From: Synechococcus sp. UW140
GTDB lineage: Bacteria > Cyanobacteriota > Cyanobacteriia > PCC-6307 > Cyanobiaceae
NCBI GenBank assembly: GCA_945878795.1
Contig: CAMDWF010000007.1
Coordinates: 1-19,159, forward strand
Direction: 5' to 3'
DNA: 19,159 nucleotides
The position numbers were made by a program, and so were the translations under genes. Below the pieces are notes generated by a model. The model did not search any database and had not been told where the DNA came from. It saw nothing but the letters and a program-made list of their open reading frames with translations. This document shows, in pieces, positions 1-6,050 of this stretch; the stretch's first letter is position 1; every line of letters begins with the position of its first letter.

Positions 1-28
1 AGCGGCCCAGTCGACCGGCTTCAATCAT
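1..28 (-). CDS. Start of a further gene overlapping the kdsC stop (partial)
   Basis: An ATG at 28-26 on the minus strand opens a frame reading MIEAGRLGR to the window edge. It overlaps the kdsC stop codon by 8 bases, the kind of stop/start overlap seen in translationally coupled operon genes. Only nine codons are visible, so no family can be assigned from sequence. From context (after kdsA and kdsC), a KpsF/GutQ-type arabinose-5-phosphate isomerase, which supplies the KDO pathway, is a reasonable guess, but this is inference only. It could also be a chance open frame. Confidence 0.3.
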
Positions 29-599
29 TGCGTCCCCTCCAGCCCGAGCGGGCCAAGCGGTCCCAGTCGCCCCGAGCCTGCAGGATCGCCTCTGCCAGAC
101 GGCGCACGGCGCCGTCACCACCGTTGCGATCCAAGACCCAATCGGCCCGGGCCCGCAGGGGCTCCACCCCATCGGCCGGACAGATCAACAAACCCACCAC
201 CGGGCGAACCGCCAGATCATTGAGGTCATCCCCCACAAAGGCACATTCCCCAGGCGAAATCGCCAAAGTGCGTTGCAGTTCGGTGAGGGCGGCGGGTTTG
301 TCCTTGACCCCGGTCAGCACATGCCGAATTCCCAGATAGCGGGCCCGTTGCTCGGTGGCGCCGCCCTTGCCGCCGCTGAGCAAAGCCACCTCCAGACCCG
401 CCTGTTGCAACAGATGGATACCGAGGCCGTCGCGCACATCAAAACGTTTGAGCACTTCACCGGTTTCGGTGGTCCATAACCCTCCGTCGGTGAGCACCCC
501 ATCCACGTCAAGGACCAGCAACCTCAGGCGGCACAAAGCTTTGTGGCTGCAGCGAGCAGCCCATTGATGGCGCCAGAGGCGTAGGAGCGAATCGGCCAC
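21..599 (-). CDS. kdsC: KdsC-type HAD phosphatase (KDO 8-phosphate phosphatase)
   Basis: Predicted to hydrolyse 3-deoxy-D-manno-octulosonate 8-phosphate to KDO and phosphate in the cytoplasm, the step after KdsA. The 192-residue product has the HAD order of motifs: DVDGVLTDG with nucleophile and acid/base Asp31 and Asp33, the Ser of LLSGG at 75, the conserved Lys in VKDKPAAL near 99-101, and the acidic GDDLNDLAV motif at 123-131. The C-terminal GGDGAVRRLAEAIL matches the GGxGAxRE tail typical of the KdsC C0 subfamily, with Arg where Glu is usual. Its length matches E. coli KdsC (188 residues, from memory), so there is no added cap or fused CMP-KDO synthetase. The start is GTG at 599, 6 bases after the kdsA stop, indicating co-transcription. 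A related C0 HAD role on another sugar acid is possible but less likely beside kdsA. Confidence 0.9.
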   Translation of the reverse strand: MADSLLRLWRHQWAARCSHKALCRLRLLVLDVDGVLTDGGLWTTETGEVLKRFDVRDGLGIHLLQQAGLEVALLSGGKGGATEQRARYLGIRHVLTGVKDKPAALTELQRTLAISPGECAFVGDDLNDLAVRPVVGLLICPADGVEPLRARADWVLDRNGGDGAVRRLAEAILQARGDWDRLARSGWRGRND

Positions 600-605
600 C
601 TCGGC

Positions 606-1415
606 TCAGATCACACTCTCTGCGAGTCCCGCCGAGAGTGTGGCCCGAATCGCCATCAACTGGGTCAGGAGAGCCTCCAGCCGGTGCAACGGCACCATGT
701 TGGGTCCATCGCTGAGGGCGTTCTGCGGATCGGGATGGACCTCAAGGAAAAGACCATCTACACCCACGGCAACCGCCGCCCGTGCAAGGGGGGCAACGAA
801 CTCCCTCTGGCCGCCACTGCTGGTGCCCTGTCCACCGGGCTGCTGCACCGAATGGGTGGCGTCGAAAATGACGGGGCAGCCGAGGGCCTGGAGCTGGGGC
901 AGGCTGCGGTAATCCACCACCAACGTGTTGTATCCAAAGCTGTTGCCGCGCTCGGTGAGCCAGACATGCTCTGCGCCGGCATCGCGCAACTTCTTCACCA
1001 CCTGCTCCATATCCCAGGGGGCCAAAAACTGGCCCTTCTTGACATTGATCACCTTGTCGGTGCCCCGGGTGGCGGCGGCGGCGGCCAGCAGCAAATCGCT
1101 CTGGCGGCAGAGAAAGGCGGGAATTTGCAACACATCCACCACCTCAGCAACGGGGGCCGCCTGGTGGCTTTCATGGATATCTGTGAGCACCCGCAGGCCA
1201 TAGCGCCGTTTCACCTCCGCCAACACCGCCAACCCCTCTTCAAATCCAGGTCCCCGAAAAGAATTTCCCGCACTTCGATTGGCCTTGTCAAAGCTGGCCT
1301 TGAAGATGTAGTCGATGCCAAGCGGCTCACAGATGGCCTTCACCCTTGCGGCAATCGCATAAACGAGATCAGCATTCTCGATCACACAGGGGCCAGCCAC
1401 CAAGGTCAGGGCCAT
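606..1415 (-). CDS. kdsA: KDO 8-phosphate synthase, metal-dependent class
   Basis: Condenses phosphoenolpyruvate with D-arabinose 5-phosphate to KDO 8-phosphate. The 269-residue TIM-barrel protein shows the KdsA signatures: KASFDKANRSAGNSFRGPG at 39-57, LTDIHES at 77-83, QIPAFLCRQSDLLLAA at 97-112, NVKKGQFLAPWD at 124-135, LTERGNSFGYN at 153-163 and VIFDATHSVQQPGG at 182-195. Cys10 (in AGPC), His188, Glu225 and Asp236 line up with the metal ligands Cys11, His185, Glu222 and Asp233 of Aquifex KdsA, while E. coli-type enzymes have Asn at the Cys position. This predicts a metal-dependent enzyme. I chose the ATG at 1415 because AGGTG stands 5 bases upstream and the protein then begins like the Aquifex enzyme. 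A TTG at 1445 would add ten residues. It follows the ABC gene closely and precedes kdsC by 6 bases. Confidence 0.95.
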   Translation of the reverse strand: MALTLVAGPCVIENADLVYAIAARVKAICEPLGIDYIFKASFDKANRSAGNSFRGPGFEEGLAVLAEVKRRYGLRVLTDIHESHQAAPVAEVVDVLQIPAFLCRQSDLLLAAAAATRGTDKVINVKKGQFLAPWDMEQVVKKLRDAGAEHVWLTERGNSFGYNTLVVDYRSLPQLQALGCPVIFDATHSVQQPGGQGTSSGGQREFVAPLARAAVAVGVDGLFLEVHPDPQNALSDGPNMVPLHRLEALLTQLMAIRATLSAGLAESVI

Positions 1416-1455
1416 CGGAACACCTGCTGAGTTATAGCTGGGCAAATCCTACACT

Positions 1456-3288
1456 TCAGCCCACCAGCTTCCTCTCAAAACCAGCAAGATCACGGAACGT
1501 ATCCGAGCGGTTCTGGAGCTCTTGATACGTGCCAAAGGCTTTGACTCGCCCGGCCTCAAATTCATAAATTCGATCACAGCGCATTACGGTGGAAAGTCGA
1601 TGGGCAATCACCACTGTGGTGCAACGTCTGCCGATCACATCAAGGGCTTCAATAATGTCGCTCTCAGTACGGTTATCAAGGGCGCTAGTGGCCTCGTCAA
1701 GTAATAAAAATCTTGCATGGCGGTAAAAGGAACGGGCCAAAGCGAGGCGCTGCCGTTGCCCGCCGGACAGCTGTAAGCCATTTTCGCCAATCGGAGTGTG
1801 TAATCCATAGGGCAACTCACTGACGAATTCATCGAGCTGGGCCGCTTCCAGGGCCTCCCAAACCGCCCGCTGATCAATCAATTCCACATCTTTACCAAAA
1901 GCGACGTTTTCGAGCACGCTGGCGTCGAGAAGATTGATGAACTGGGGCACCTGGGAGCAGGAAGCCTGCCAGGCGGGAATGTCGTTGTTGGATACGGCAA
2001 TGCCATCGAGATTGAGATTGCCCTTACCCGGTTGCAACAGGGCTAAAAGTATCTGGGCCGTCGTGGTCTTGCCGCTACCGGTGGCCCCAACAAAGGCCAC
2101 CCTCGAACCCACGGGGATGGTGAGATCGACGCCCCGCAGCACCCAATCCGACGACCCCGGATAGGCATACCAAACATCCTCTAAGGCGATGCTGCGGGAG
2201 GGAAACACACCGGCCGGAGTGGGCACACCAGGGTCGCCAAGCACTGGCAGCCCCGCCGGCAAGCTCAGGTACTCCAGGGTGGAATCCATCACGGGCAGAC
2301 CACCGCGCAGTTGGGTCAGCGAAGCAAAGAAGTCCTGCAGGGGAGGGGTGAGACGCAGGGCCGCCACCGATAGGGAGGCCATGAAGGGCAGCATGGACAG
2401 CATGTCGGAGCGGTCGCCACGCAGCAGCGGCGGCACGGCGCCCAACAGAAAAATCAAGGTGATGCCCAACGGCTCAATCAGCATGCGCGGGATGATCGGT
2501 AAGATCTCCGCCACCCAGGCGTGGCCCTTGGCCCGTTCACCCGTATTGACAAAGGCCCGGCGAAAGTGATCTTCGGAGGCGGTCAGCTTGATGTCCCGAA
2601 TCGAGCCCAGGGATTCAAATAAGATATGGGCAGTCATGGACTCCAGCCTGATTTTTTGCCTGGAATTGTGCCGCAAATAAGGGGTGATCGTCTGGGAAAG
2701 CAGCACGTAAGCCCCCAGCAGGCAGCCAATCAAAATCAAGGCAGAACCGCGGCCAATCACCAGAATCCCCAAAGAAAGCAAAAGAATAGAGAAGACGCTT
2801 CCCACCATCTTGAGAAGGGGATTTACGACAGAATTCGAGGTTTTTTTGATATGACTCAGCATCATAGTCGATAATTTAGCTGTACTTTTTGAAAGGTGAT
2901 ATTCGTAGCCTTGGGCTAATACATTGGCGTGGATGCGGTTCGAGAGATCAATCCAAACCCTGGCGGTCAAACGCTGCTGAAAAAACTGCAAGCCAAGCTT
3001 GCTGAACGAGGCGAGCCACGCCAAGGCAACGAACATCAATATCAGCCATAGGCTCTGGTCAAACTGGTTGCCACCAAAAACCTTGATGCCAGGCAAGCGA
3101 TCCTCCAGTTTGTGCCCCACCAGGGCTCCCATCAAACGGGCAATGACAGCAACTGAAACAAGATCAAGCAATCCAGGTATAATTGATAATGGCACCAACC
3201 ATTGGAGCTGGCGCAGCCGTTGCTGCGGCAGAAACGCCATCAGGGCCCGCAGCTGCTGATAGGTTTTACTCCTGCCGAGCAACTTCAC
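1456..3288 (-). CDS. Fused ABC exporter, PglK/MsbA-like (lipid-linked glycan flippase candidate)
   Basis: A 610-residue ABC half-transporter that would dimerise in the inner membrane and flip or export a lipid-linked or hydrophobic substrate. The N-terminal membrane domain (about 28-330) has hydrophobic spans near 29-57, 77-100, 160-180, 182-203, 263-288 and 296-312. The nucleotide-binding domain has Walker A GATGSGKTT (401-409), a Q-loop Gln near 446-449, signature LSGGQ (507-511), Walker B FLLLDE (527-532), D-loop SALD and H-loop His563, so it should hydrolyse ATP. The hydrophilic segment after the first span (about 58-76), IPRMLIEPLG (265-274) and the ALRLTPPLQDF stretch (310-320) resemble Campylobacter PglK from memory. 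The start is GTG at 3288; no other in-frame start lies upstream before a TGA. Its position between a glycosyltransferase and kdsA suggests a glycan substrate. Base composition around 2590-3010 is visibly richer in A+T than the neighbours. The substrate is unproven. Confidence 0.9.
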   Translation of the reverse strand: MKLLGRSKTYQQLRALMAFLPQQRLRQLQWLVPLSIIPGLLDLVSVAVIARLMGALVGHKLEDRLPGIKVFGGNQFDQSLWLILMFVALAWLASFSKLGLQFFQQRLTARVWIDLSNRIHANVLAQGYEYHLSKSTAKLSTMMLSHIKKTSNSVVNPLLKMVGSVFSILLLSLGILVIGRGSALILIGCLLGAYVLLSQTITPYLRHNSRQKIRLESMTAHILFESLGSIRDIKLTASEDHFRRAFVNTGERAKGHAWVAEILPIIPRMLIEPLGITLIFLLGAVPPLLRGDRSDMLSMLPFMASLSVAALRLTPPLQDFFASLTQLRGGLPVMDSTLEYLSLPAGLPVLGDPGVPTPAGVFPSRSIALEDVWYAYPGSSDWVLRGVDLTIPVGSRVAFVGATGSGKTTTAQILLALLQPGKGNLNLDGIAVSNNDIPAWQASCSQVPQFINLLDASVLENVAFGKDVELIDQRAVWEALEAAQLDEFVSELPYGLHTPIGENGLQLSGGQRQRLALARSFYRHARFLLLDEATSALDNRTESDIIEALDVIGRRCTTVVIAHRLSTVMRCDRIYEFEAGRVKAFGTYQELQNRSDTFRDLAGFERKLVG

Positions 3289-3400
3289 AGCCTGGAGGCC
3301 TGAACATACCTTTACGTTATGGGGTGGCCGTTACCATTCCCGCCGAAATCAGCCAGCCCCGTTACCGCCCCAGTCGCGCCCCTGCCCCAAAACGGGCGTC

Positions 3401-4450
3401 TCAGGATCGGCCCGGCAAGCGCCGCAGCAACCGCTGGGCCCATTGATCGGCCCGCAACTGCCACACAGAAGGGCTGGCCAGGGGCGCCACACCACCCTGC
3501 AGCCGATCCCAATGCTGATCGATCGCCGCCAGGGCGAGACGCCAGCGGTCCAGCAGGCTCTCCTCCCCACAGCCAGCCAACAGGGTTTCCAGTCTCTCCC
3601 CTGCCGGCCGCCATGCCGCCGGGTCAGCCACGGCAGCGCGGATCCTTTGCAGGTCGTTCTCCATGGTGCCGCAGCCAATCTGATGACCCAGCAAGCCCGG
3701 ATCGAGGCTGTCGGCCAAGGCGTGGTTGAAACTGCTGAACACCACGCAGCCACAGGCGAGGGCTTCGATCGGTGGCAGGCCGAAGCCCTCGCTCACCCCC
3801 GTACCCCGCCAATAATCGGCGGAGTCATAGAGCACCACAGTGGTGTCATTGAACAGATCCACCAGGTCCTCCACCCAGCCGCGCTGCCGCTCCACCCGCA
3901 GCCCGGCAGCCAGCAAGGCCGGCACCAGGTGATCGATCACATAGCGACTGTTCTTGCGTTCCTGAACCAGCACATCAATGCGCCGCCGGCGCTGCTGCTG
4001 ACCCACGCTGGTCAGAAGGGGGTGGCGATCGCCCCGCTCCAGCCAACGAGGTTGGAGGGCATTGGGCACTAAAAAAAGGGGATGGCGCGGCGCCCGATCC
4101 CCCCAGTAGCCCAAGGTGTTGCGACTCACGGCCAAGATGGGCACGCCGGCCGGCAGGTCGAAGCCGTAACCACTGCTGTGGGCGTGATAAGCCACGGGGC
4201 GGCCGGCCAAGCGCCGCAGCAGCGGCGGCACGTCGAAGCCCCAACTGACGATCCACAGGGCACCGCCGGGTCGGGTCTCCCGCCGCAACAGGTCATCCAA
4301 GAAAGGGTGATCCGGCTCCCGCTGCCGATAGGTCACGAGCTCGGCATGGCGCAAACGGGCCGTCAGCCGCTGGGTCTGCAGCTCGACCAACAAACCGCCA
4401 CAGCGGAAGCGGCCCGTGGTGCCAGGAACCAGAAAACGGAGGGGGCGCAC
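3401..4450 (-). CDS. GT4-like (GT-B fold) glycosyltransferase
   Basis: A 349-residue putative glycosyltransferase. The C-terminal donor-binding half holds EGFGLPPIEALACGCVVFSS (about 219-238), the E-x7-E region typical of family GT4, preceded by VVLYDSADYW. The middle shows VPILAVSRNT and LVPNALQPRW (about 103-136), which resemble the inter-domain region of such enzymes. The N-terminal acceptor domain is poorly conserved and I cannot name the sugar or acceptor. There is no signal peptide or membrane span, so it should act on the cytoplasmic face of the inner membrane. The start is GTG at 4450 with a weak ribosome site next to a stem-loop. It lies between ho1 and a flippase-like ABC exporter, then kdsA and kdsC, consistent with surface-glycan assembly. 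It is unrelated to pigment synthesis as far as I can see. Confidence 0.8.
   Translation of the reverse strand: MRPLRFLVPGTTGRFRCGGLLVELQTQRLTARLRHAELVTYRQREPDHPFLDDLLRRETRPGGALWIVSWGFDVPPLLRRLAGRPVAYHAHSSGYGFDLPAGVPILAVSRNTLGYWGDRAPRHPLFLVPNALQPRWLERGDRHPLLTSVGQQQRRRRIDVLVQERKNSRYVIDHLVPALLAAGLRVERQRGWVEDLVDLFNDTTVVLYDSADYWRGTGVSEGFGLPPIEALACGCVVFSSFNHALADSLDPGLLGHQIGCGTMENDLQRIRAAVADPAAWRPAGERLETLLAGCGEESLLDRWRLALAAIDQHWDRLQGGVAPLASPSVWQLRADQWAQRLLRRLPGRS
4024..4033. other. HIP1 palindrome (GGCGATCGCC)
   Basis: This exact 10-base HIP1 form, containing the GCGATCGC core, lies inside the glycosyltransferase gene. HIP1 is a highly repeated palindrome in many cyanobacterial genomes. It is the only exact copy I found in this window, so the genome may not be HIP1-rich, as is common in picocyanobacteria. 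Confidence 0.6.
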
Positions 4451-4451
4451 A

Positions 4452-4480
4452 CCTGAGTCGCAAGCAATACGCGACTCTGG
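4452..4480 (-). promoter_or_regulatory. Stem-loop in the ho1-glycosyltransferase gap
   Basis: The arms GAGTCGC (4455-4461) and GCGACTC (4471-4477) are perfectly complementary across a 9-base loop, and two further C-G pairs follow beyond one T-T mismatch. The structure occupies half of the 55-base gap after ho1 and ends 2 bases before the GTG start of the glycosyltransferase, next to its only possible ribosome site (CAGG). There is no run of U after the stem, so it is not a standard terminator. It may instead stabilise the ho1 message or restrict downstream translation. Confidence 0.5.
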
Positions 4481-4505
4481 CGCAAGTCAACCCAGGGGTA
4501 CAGCC

Positions 4506-5219
4506 TCAGGCCACGACGGCTTCGGTGCTGCCCAGCCGCTGACGGCGGGTCAAGAAACCAAAAAGTACCTTGCCGATGGCGGCCACGAGGTTGCCCTCCA
4601 ACTCCTGGAACATCTTCATGTTGCAGTGGAAGGCCTGGTTGGCTTCGGCCACGATGCGATCGGCGGTGGACTGGTCGATCGGCAGATTATCGAGCACGGC
4701 GCGGTAGTTGGTCTTGAAGCCCTTCTCGTCCGGGATGGCGTCGAATTCGTAGAAACGCAGGCCGTCGTGCTCACCCAAGTTCATAGCCTTCTGGGCGATG
4801 TTCTTGAGGATTTGGCCACCGGAGAGATCACCGATGTAGCGAGTGTAGTGGTGGCCCACCAGCAGTTCCGGAGATTCCTTGGCCACGCGGTGCAGGCGGG
4901 CCACATACTCCTGGGCCCCGGGGGTGGCCTTGATCTGCTGGCGCCAATCGGCACCGAAGTAGAAGGCGAGGTCCTGCTCCAGGGATTCCCGCCGGTTGAG
5001 GGAGGCAAAGTTGATCGGCCCAACCACGGGATGGTCGGCGAGGCGGCCGATCTCCTCCTCCATGGCGCAATACACGAACCAGAGGTCGGCCACCAGGGTG
5101 CGATAACTGGCCTTATCGACCACACCTTTGAGGAAGCAGCTCACAAAACCGGTGTTCTCGGCCATGGTATGGGCCTTCTTCGTTCCCTCACGGAGCTGGG
5201 AAGCCAGGGCGACAGACAT
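4506..5219 (-). CDS. ho1: Heme oxygenase (biliverdin-forming)
   Basis: Cleaves heme with oxygen and ferredoxin-derived electrons to biliverdin IX-alpha, CO and iron, feeding phycocyanobilin and other phycobilin synthesis. The 237-residue soluble protein has the proximal heme-ligand region LREGTKKAHTMAENTGF with His17, and the distal helix VGHHYTRYIGDLSGGQ (121-136) whose flexible glycines sit over the heme. Length and sequence match cyanobacterial HO1 throughout, including the conserved FVSCFLKG and WFVYCAMEEEI segments. The start is ATG at 5219. It follows a hypothetical gene with 139 bases between them, enough for its own promoter, and is followed at 55 bases by the glycosyltransferase. Functionally it belongs to pigment metabolism rather than to the downstream envelope genes, so the shared strand may be coincidental or reflect read-through. 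Confidence 0.96.
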   Translation of the reverse strand: MSVALASQLREGTKKAHTMAENTGFVSCFLKGVVDKASYRTLVADLWFVYCAMEEEIGRLADHPVVGPINFASLNRRESLEQDLAFYFGADWRQQIKATPGAQEYVARLHRVAKESPELLVGHHYTRYIGDLSGGQILKNIAQKAMNLGEHDGLRFYEFDAIPDEKGFKTNYRAVLDNLPIDQSTADRIVAEANQAFHCNMKMFQELEGNLVAAIGKVLFGFLTRRQRLGSTEAVVA

Positions 5220-5254
5220 CTTCGGCGGGGCGCTTGAAACGCAAGAGGAGCATT

Positions 5255-5268
5255 CCTACCAAAGTAGG
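5255..5268. promoter_or_regulatory. Small inverted repeat upstream of ho1
   Basis: CCTAC and GTAGG form a perfect 5-base dyad around a 4-base centre, 36 bases upstream of the ho1 start codon. The place fits an operator or an early-transcript hairpin. Five-base arms can occur by chance, and I see no convincing -10/-35 pair around it. Confidence 0.3.
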
Positions 5269-5358
5269 TGTGGCGCTCCGACCCTGACGCCAAGGTTGCG
5301 AAGGGTTACGGCGCCAGGCGGGGACGACCCGGGGCCCGACGGGCCTACGCACCTGGCT

Positions 5359-5826
5359 TCAAGAAGCGATGTCGTCCTCCCCGAAGTGGGACGCCGCCCC
5401 GGTACCAAACAACACGAACAGCTCGCGGCCCAGCCCCTGCAGGCTGGCCACCACCTCTGGGCTGGGCAGATGGGACCCGGAGGGTTGCCAATCGCCCAGG
5501 GTGGTGAAGCGCCAGCGCTCGGCTTCGTAGGTGAGGCCCCGGATCAGCACGCCCAATAGGCGGGGGCGACCGGCCGCAGCCCCCTGGGGCGAGCGTTCCA
5601 GGCGCAGCTGCACCAACAGGGAACGGCATTGGAGCCGGGGGCTCCAACCGGGAAAATGGAGCGAGAAATCGAGGTTGTCTCGGGCATCGAAACGGCGGGT
5701 TTCAGGATCGTCGCGCCAGGGAGTGAGGTTGGCCCGGGCATCGGGGAAGGCCGCTTGAAACAGGAAGACGGCGGCGGCAATGGCCTGGGCCAACTCCGCA
5801 CTATGGGCCTGATCCGCTGCGTTCAT
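5359..5826 (-). CDS. Conserved-type hypothetical protein between ho1 and icd
   Basis: I do not recognise a family. The 155-residue product from ATG 5826 is soluble, with a helical N-terminus (about 8-27), a stretch with alternating polar and hydrophobic residues suggesting beta strands (LDFSLHFPGW, QCRSLLVQLRLERS, RLLGVLIRGLTY), and an acidic end (GEDDIAS). One cysteine is present. The frame stays open upstream to 6015, but that extension is rich in Pro, Trp and Cys and enters the icd promoter region, so I reject it. AGGA stands about 10 bases before the chosen ATG; another ATG at 5835 has no room for a ribosome site. It is transcribed divergently from icd and ahead of ho1 on the same strand. 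Whether it aids heme or bilin metabolism cannot be judged from sequence. Confidence 0.7.
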   Translation of the reverse strand: MNAADQAHSAELAQAIAAAVFLFQAAFPDARANLTPWRDDPETRRFDARDNLDFSLHFPGWSPRLQCRSLLVQLRLERSPQGAAAGRPRLLGVLIRGLTYEAERWRFTTLGDWQPSGSHLPSPEVVASLQGLGRELFVLFGTGAASHFGEDDIAS

Positions 5827-5937
5827 AGGGCCCATCCTGCAGAAAAACCCCAGCCATGGCGAGCTTGGTTGCAACCCCCGCACCGAGGCTGGCCGCGGCC
5901 CAAGGGACCAAGGCGGAGCTTCCAGGGCCGTAGCAGG

Positions 5938-5956
5938 TTGCCAAAAGCGATGGCAA
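5938..5956. promoter_or_regulatory. Operator-like dyad in the divergent icd promoter region
   Basis: TTGCCA (5938-5943) and TGGCAA (5951-5956) are a perfect 6-base inverted repeat with a 7-base centre. The dyad lies in the 224-base gap between the hypothetical gene and icd, about 95 bases before the icd ATG. Its size and symmetry suit a dimeric regulator such as a LysR- or GntR-type protein. The rest of this gap shows no other structure I can support. The regulator is unknown. Confidence 0.4.
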
Positions 5957-6050
5957 ACACACACTCCTGCCCCCGTGCTGATCCCTGCAAACCTTCCGAG
6001 CCCGTCCGCAGACATAGGCTCTGCCGACTAAATCTGCATCAAGCCAAACC

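Noticed and set aside
684..1430. Long plus-strand open frame (248 codons) opposite kdsA
   Set aside because: It is a shadow of kdsA: the opposite strand carries full-length, well-conserved KdsA motifs, and the plus frame gives a low-information Gly/His/Gln-rich product.
1415..1445. TTG 1445 as the kdsA start
   Set aside because: The ATG at 1415 has a better-spaced AGGTG and gives the N-terminus expected for class II KdsA, although TTG cannot be excluded.
5333..5345. GGCCC-GAC-GGGCC hairpin as terminator of the hypothetical gene upstream of ho1
   Set aside because: Perfect 5-base stem but no T-run on either strand, and such GC arms are common by chance in this composition.
5931..5945. NtcA box upstream of icd
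   Set aside because: A GTA is present but the base triplet 8 bases later is not TAC, so the consensus is not met.
5827..6015. Sixty-three-residue N-terminal extension of the hypothetical protein upstream of ho1
   Set aside because: Composition is atypical and it would cover most of the icd promoter region; an ATG with a ribosome site exists at 5826.
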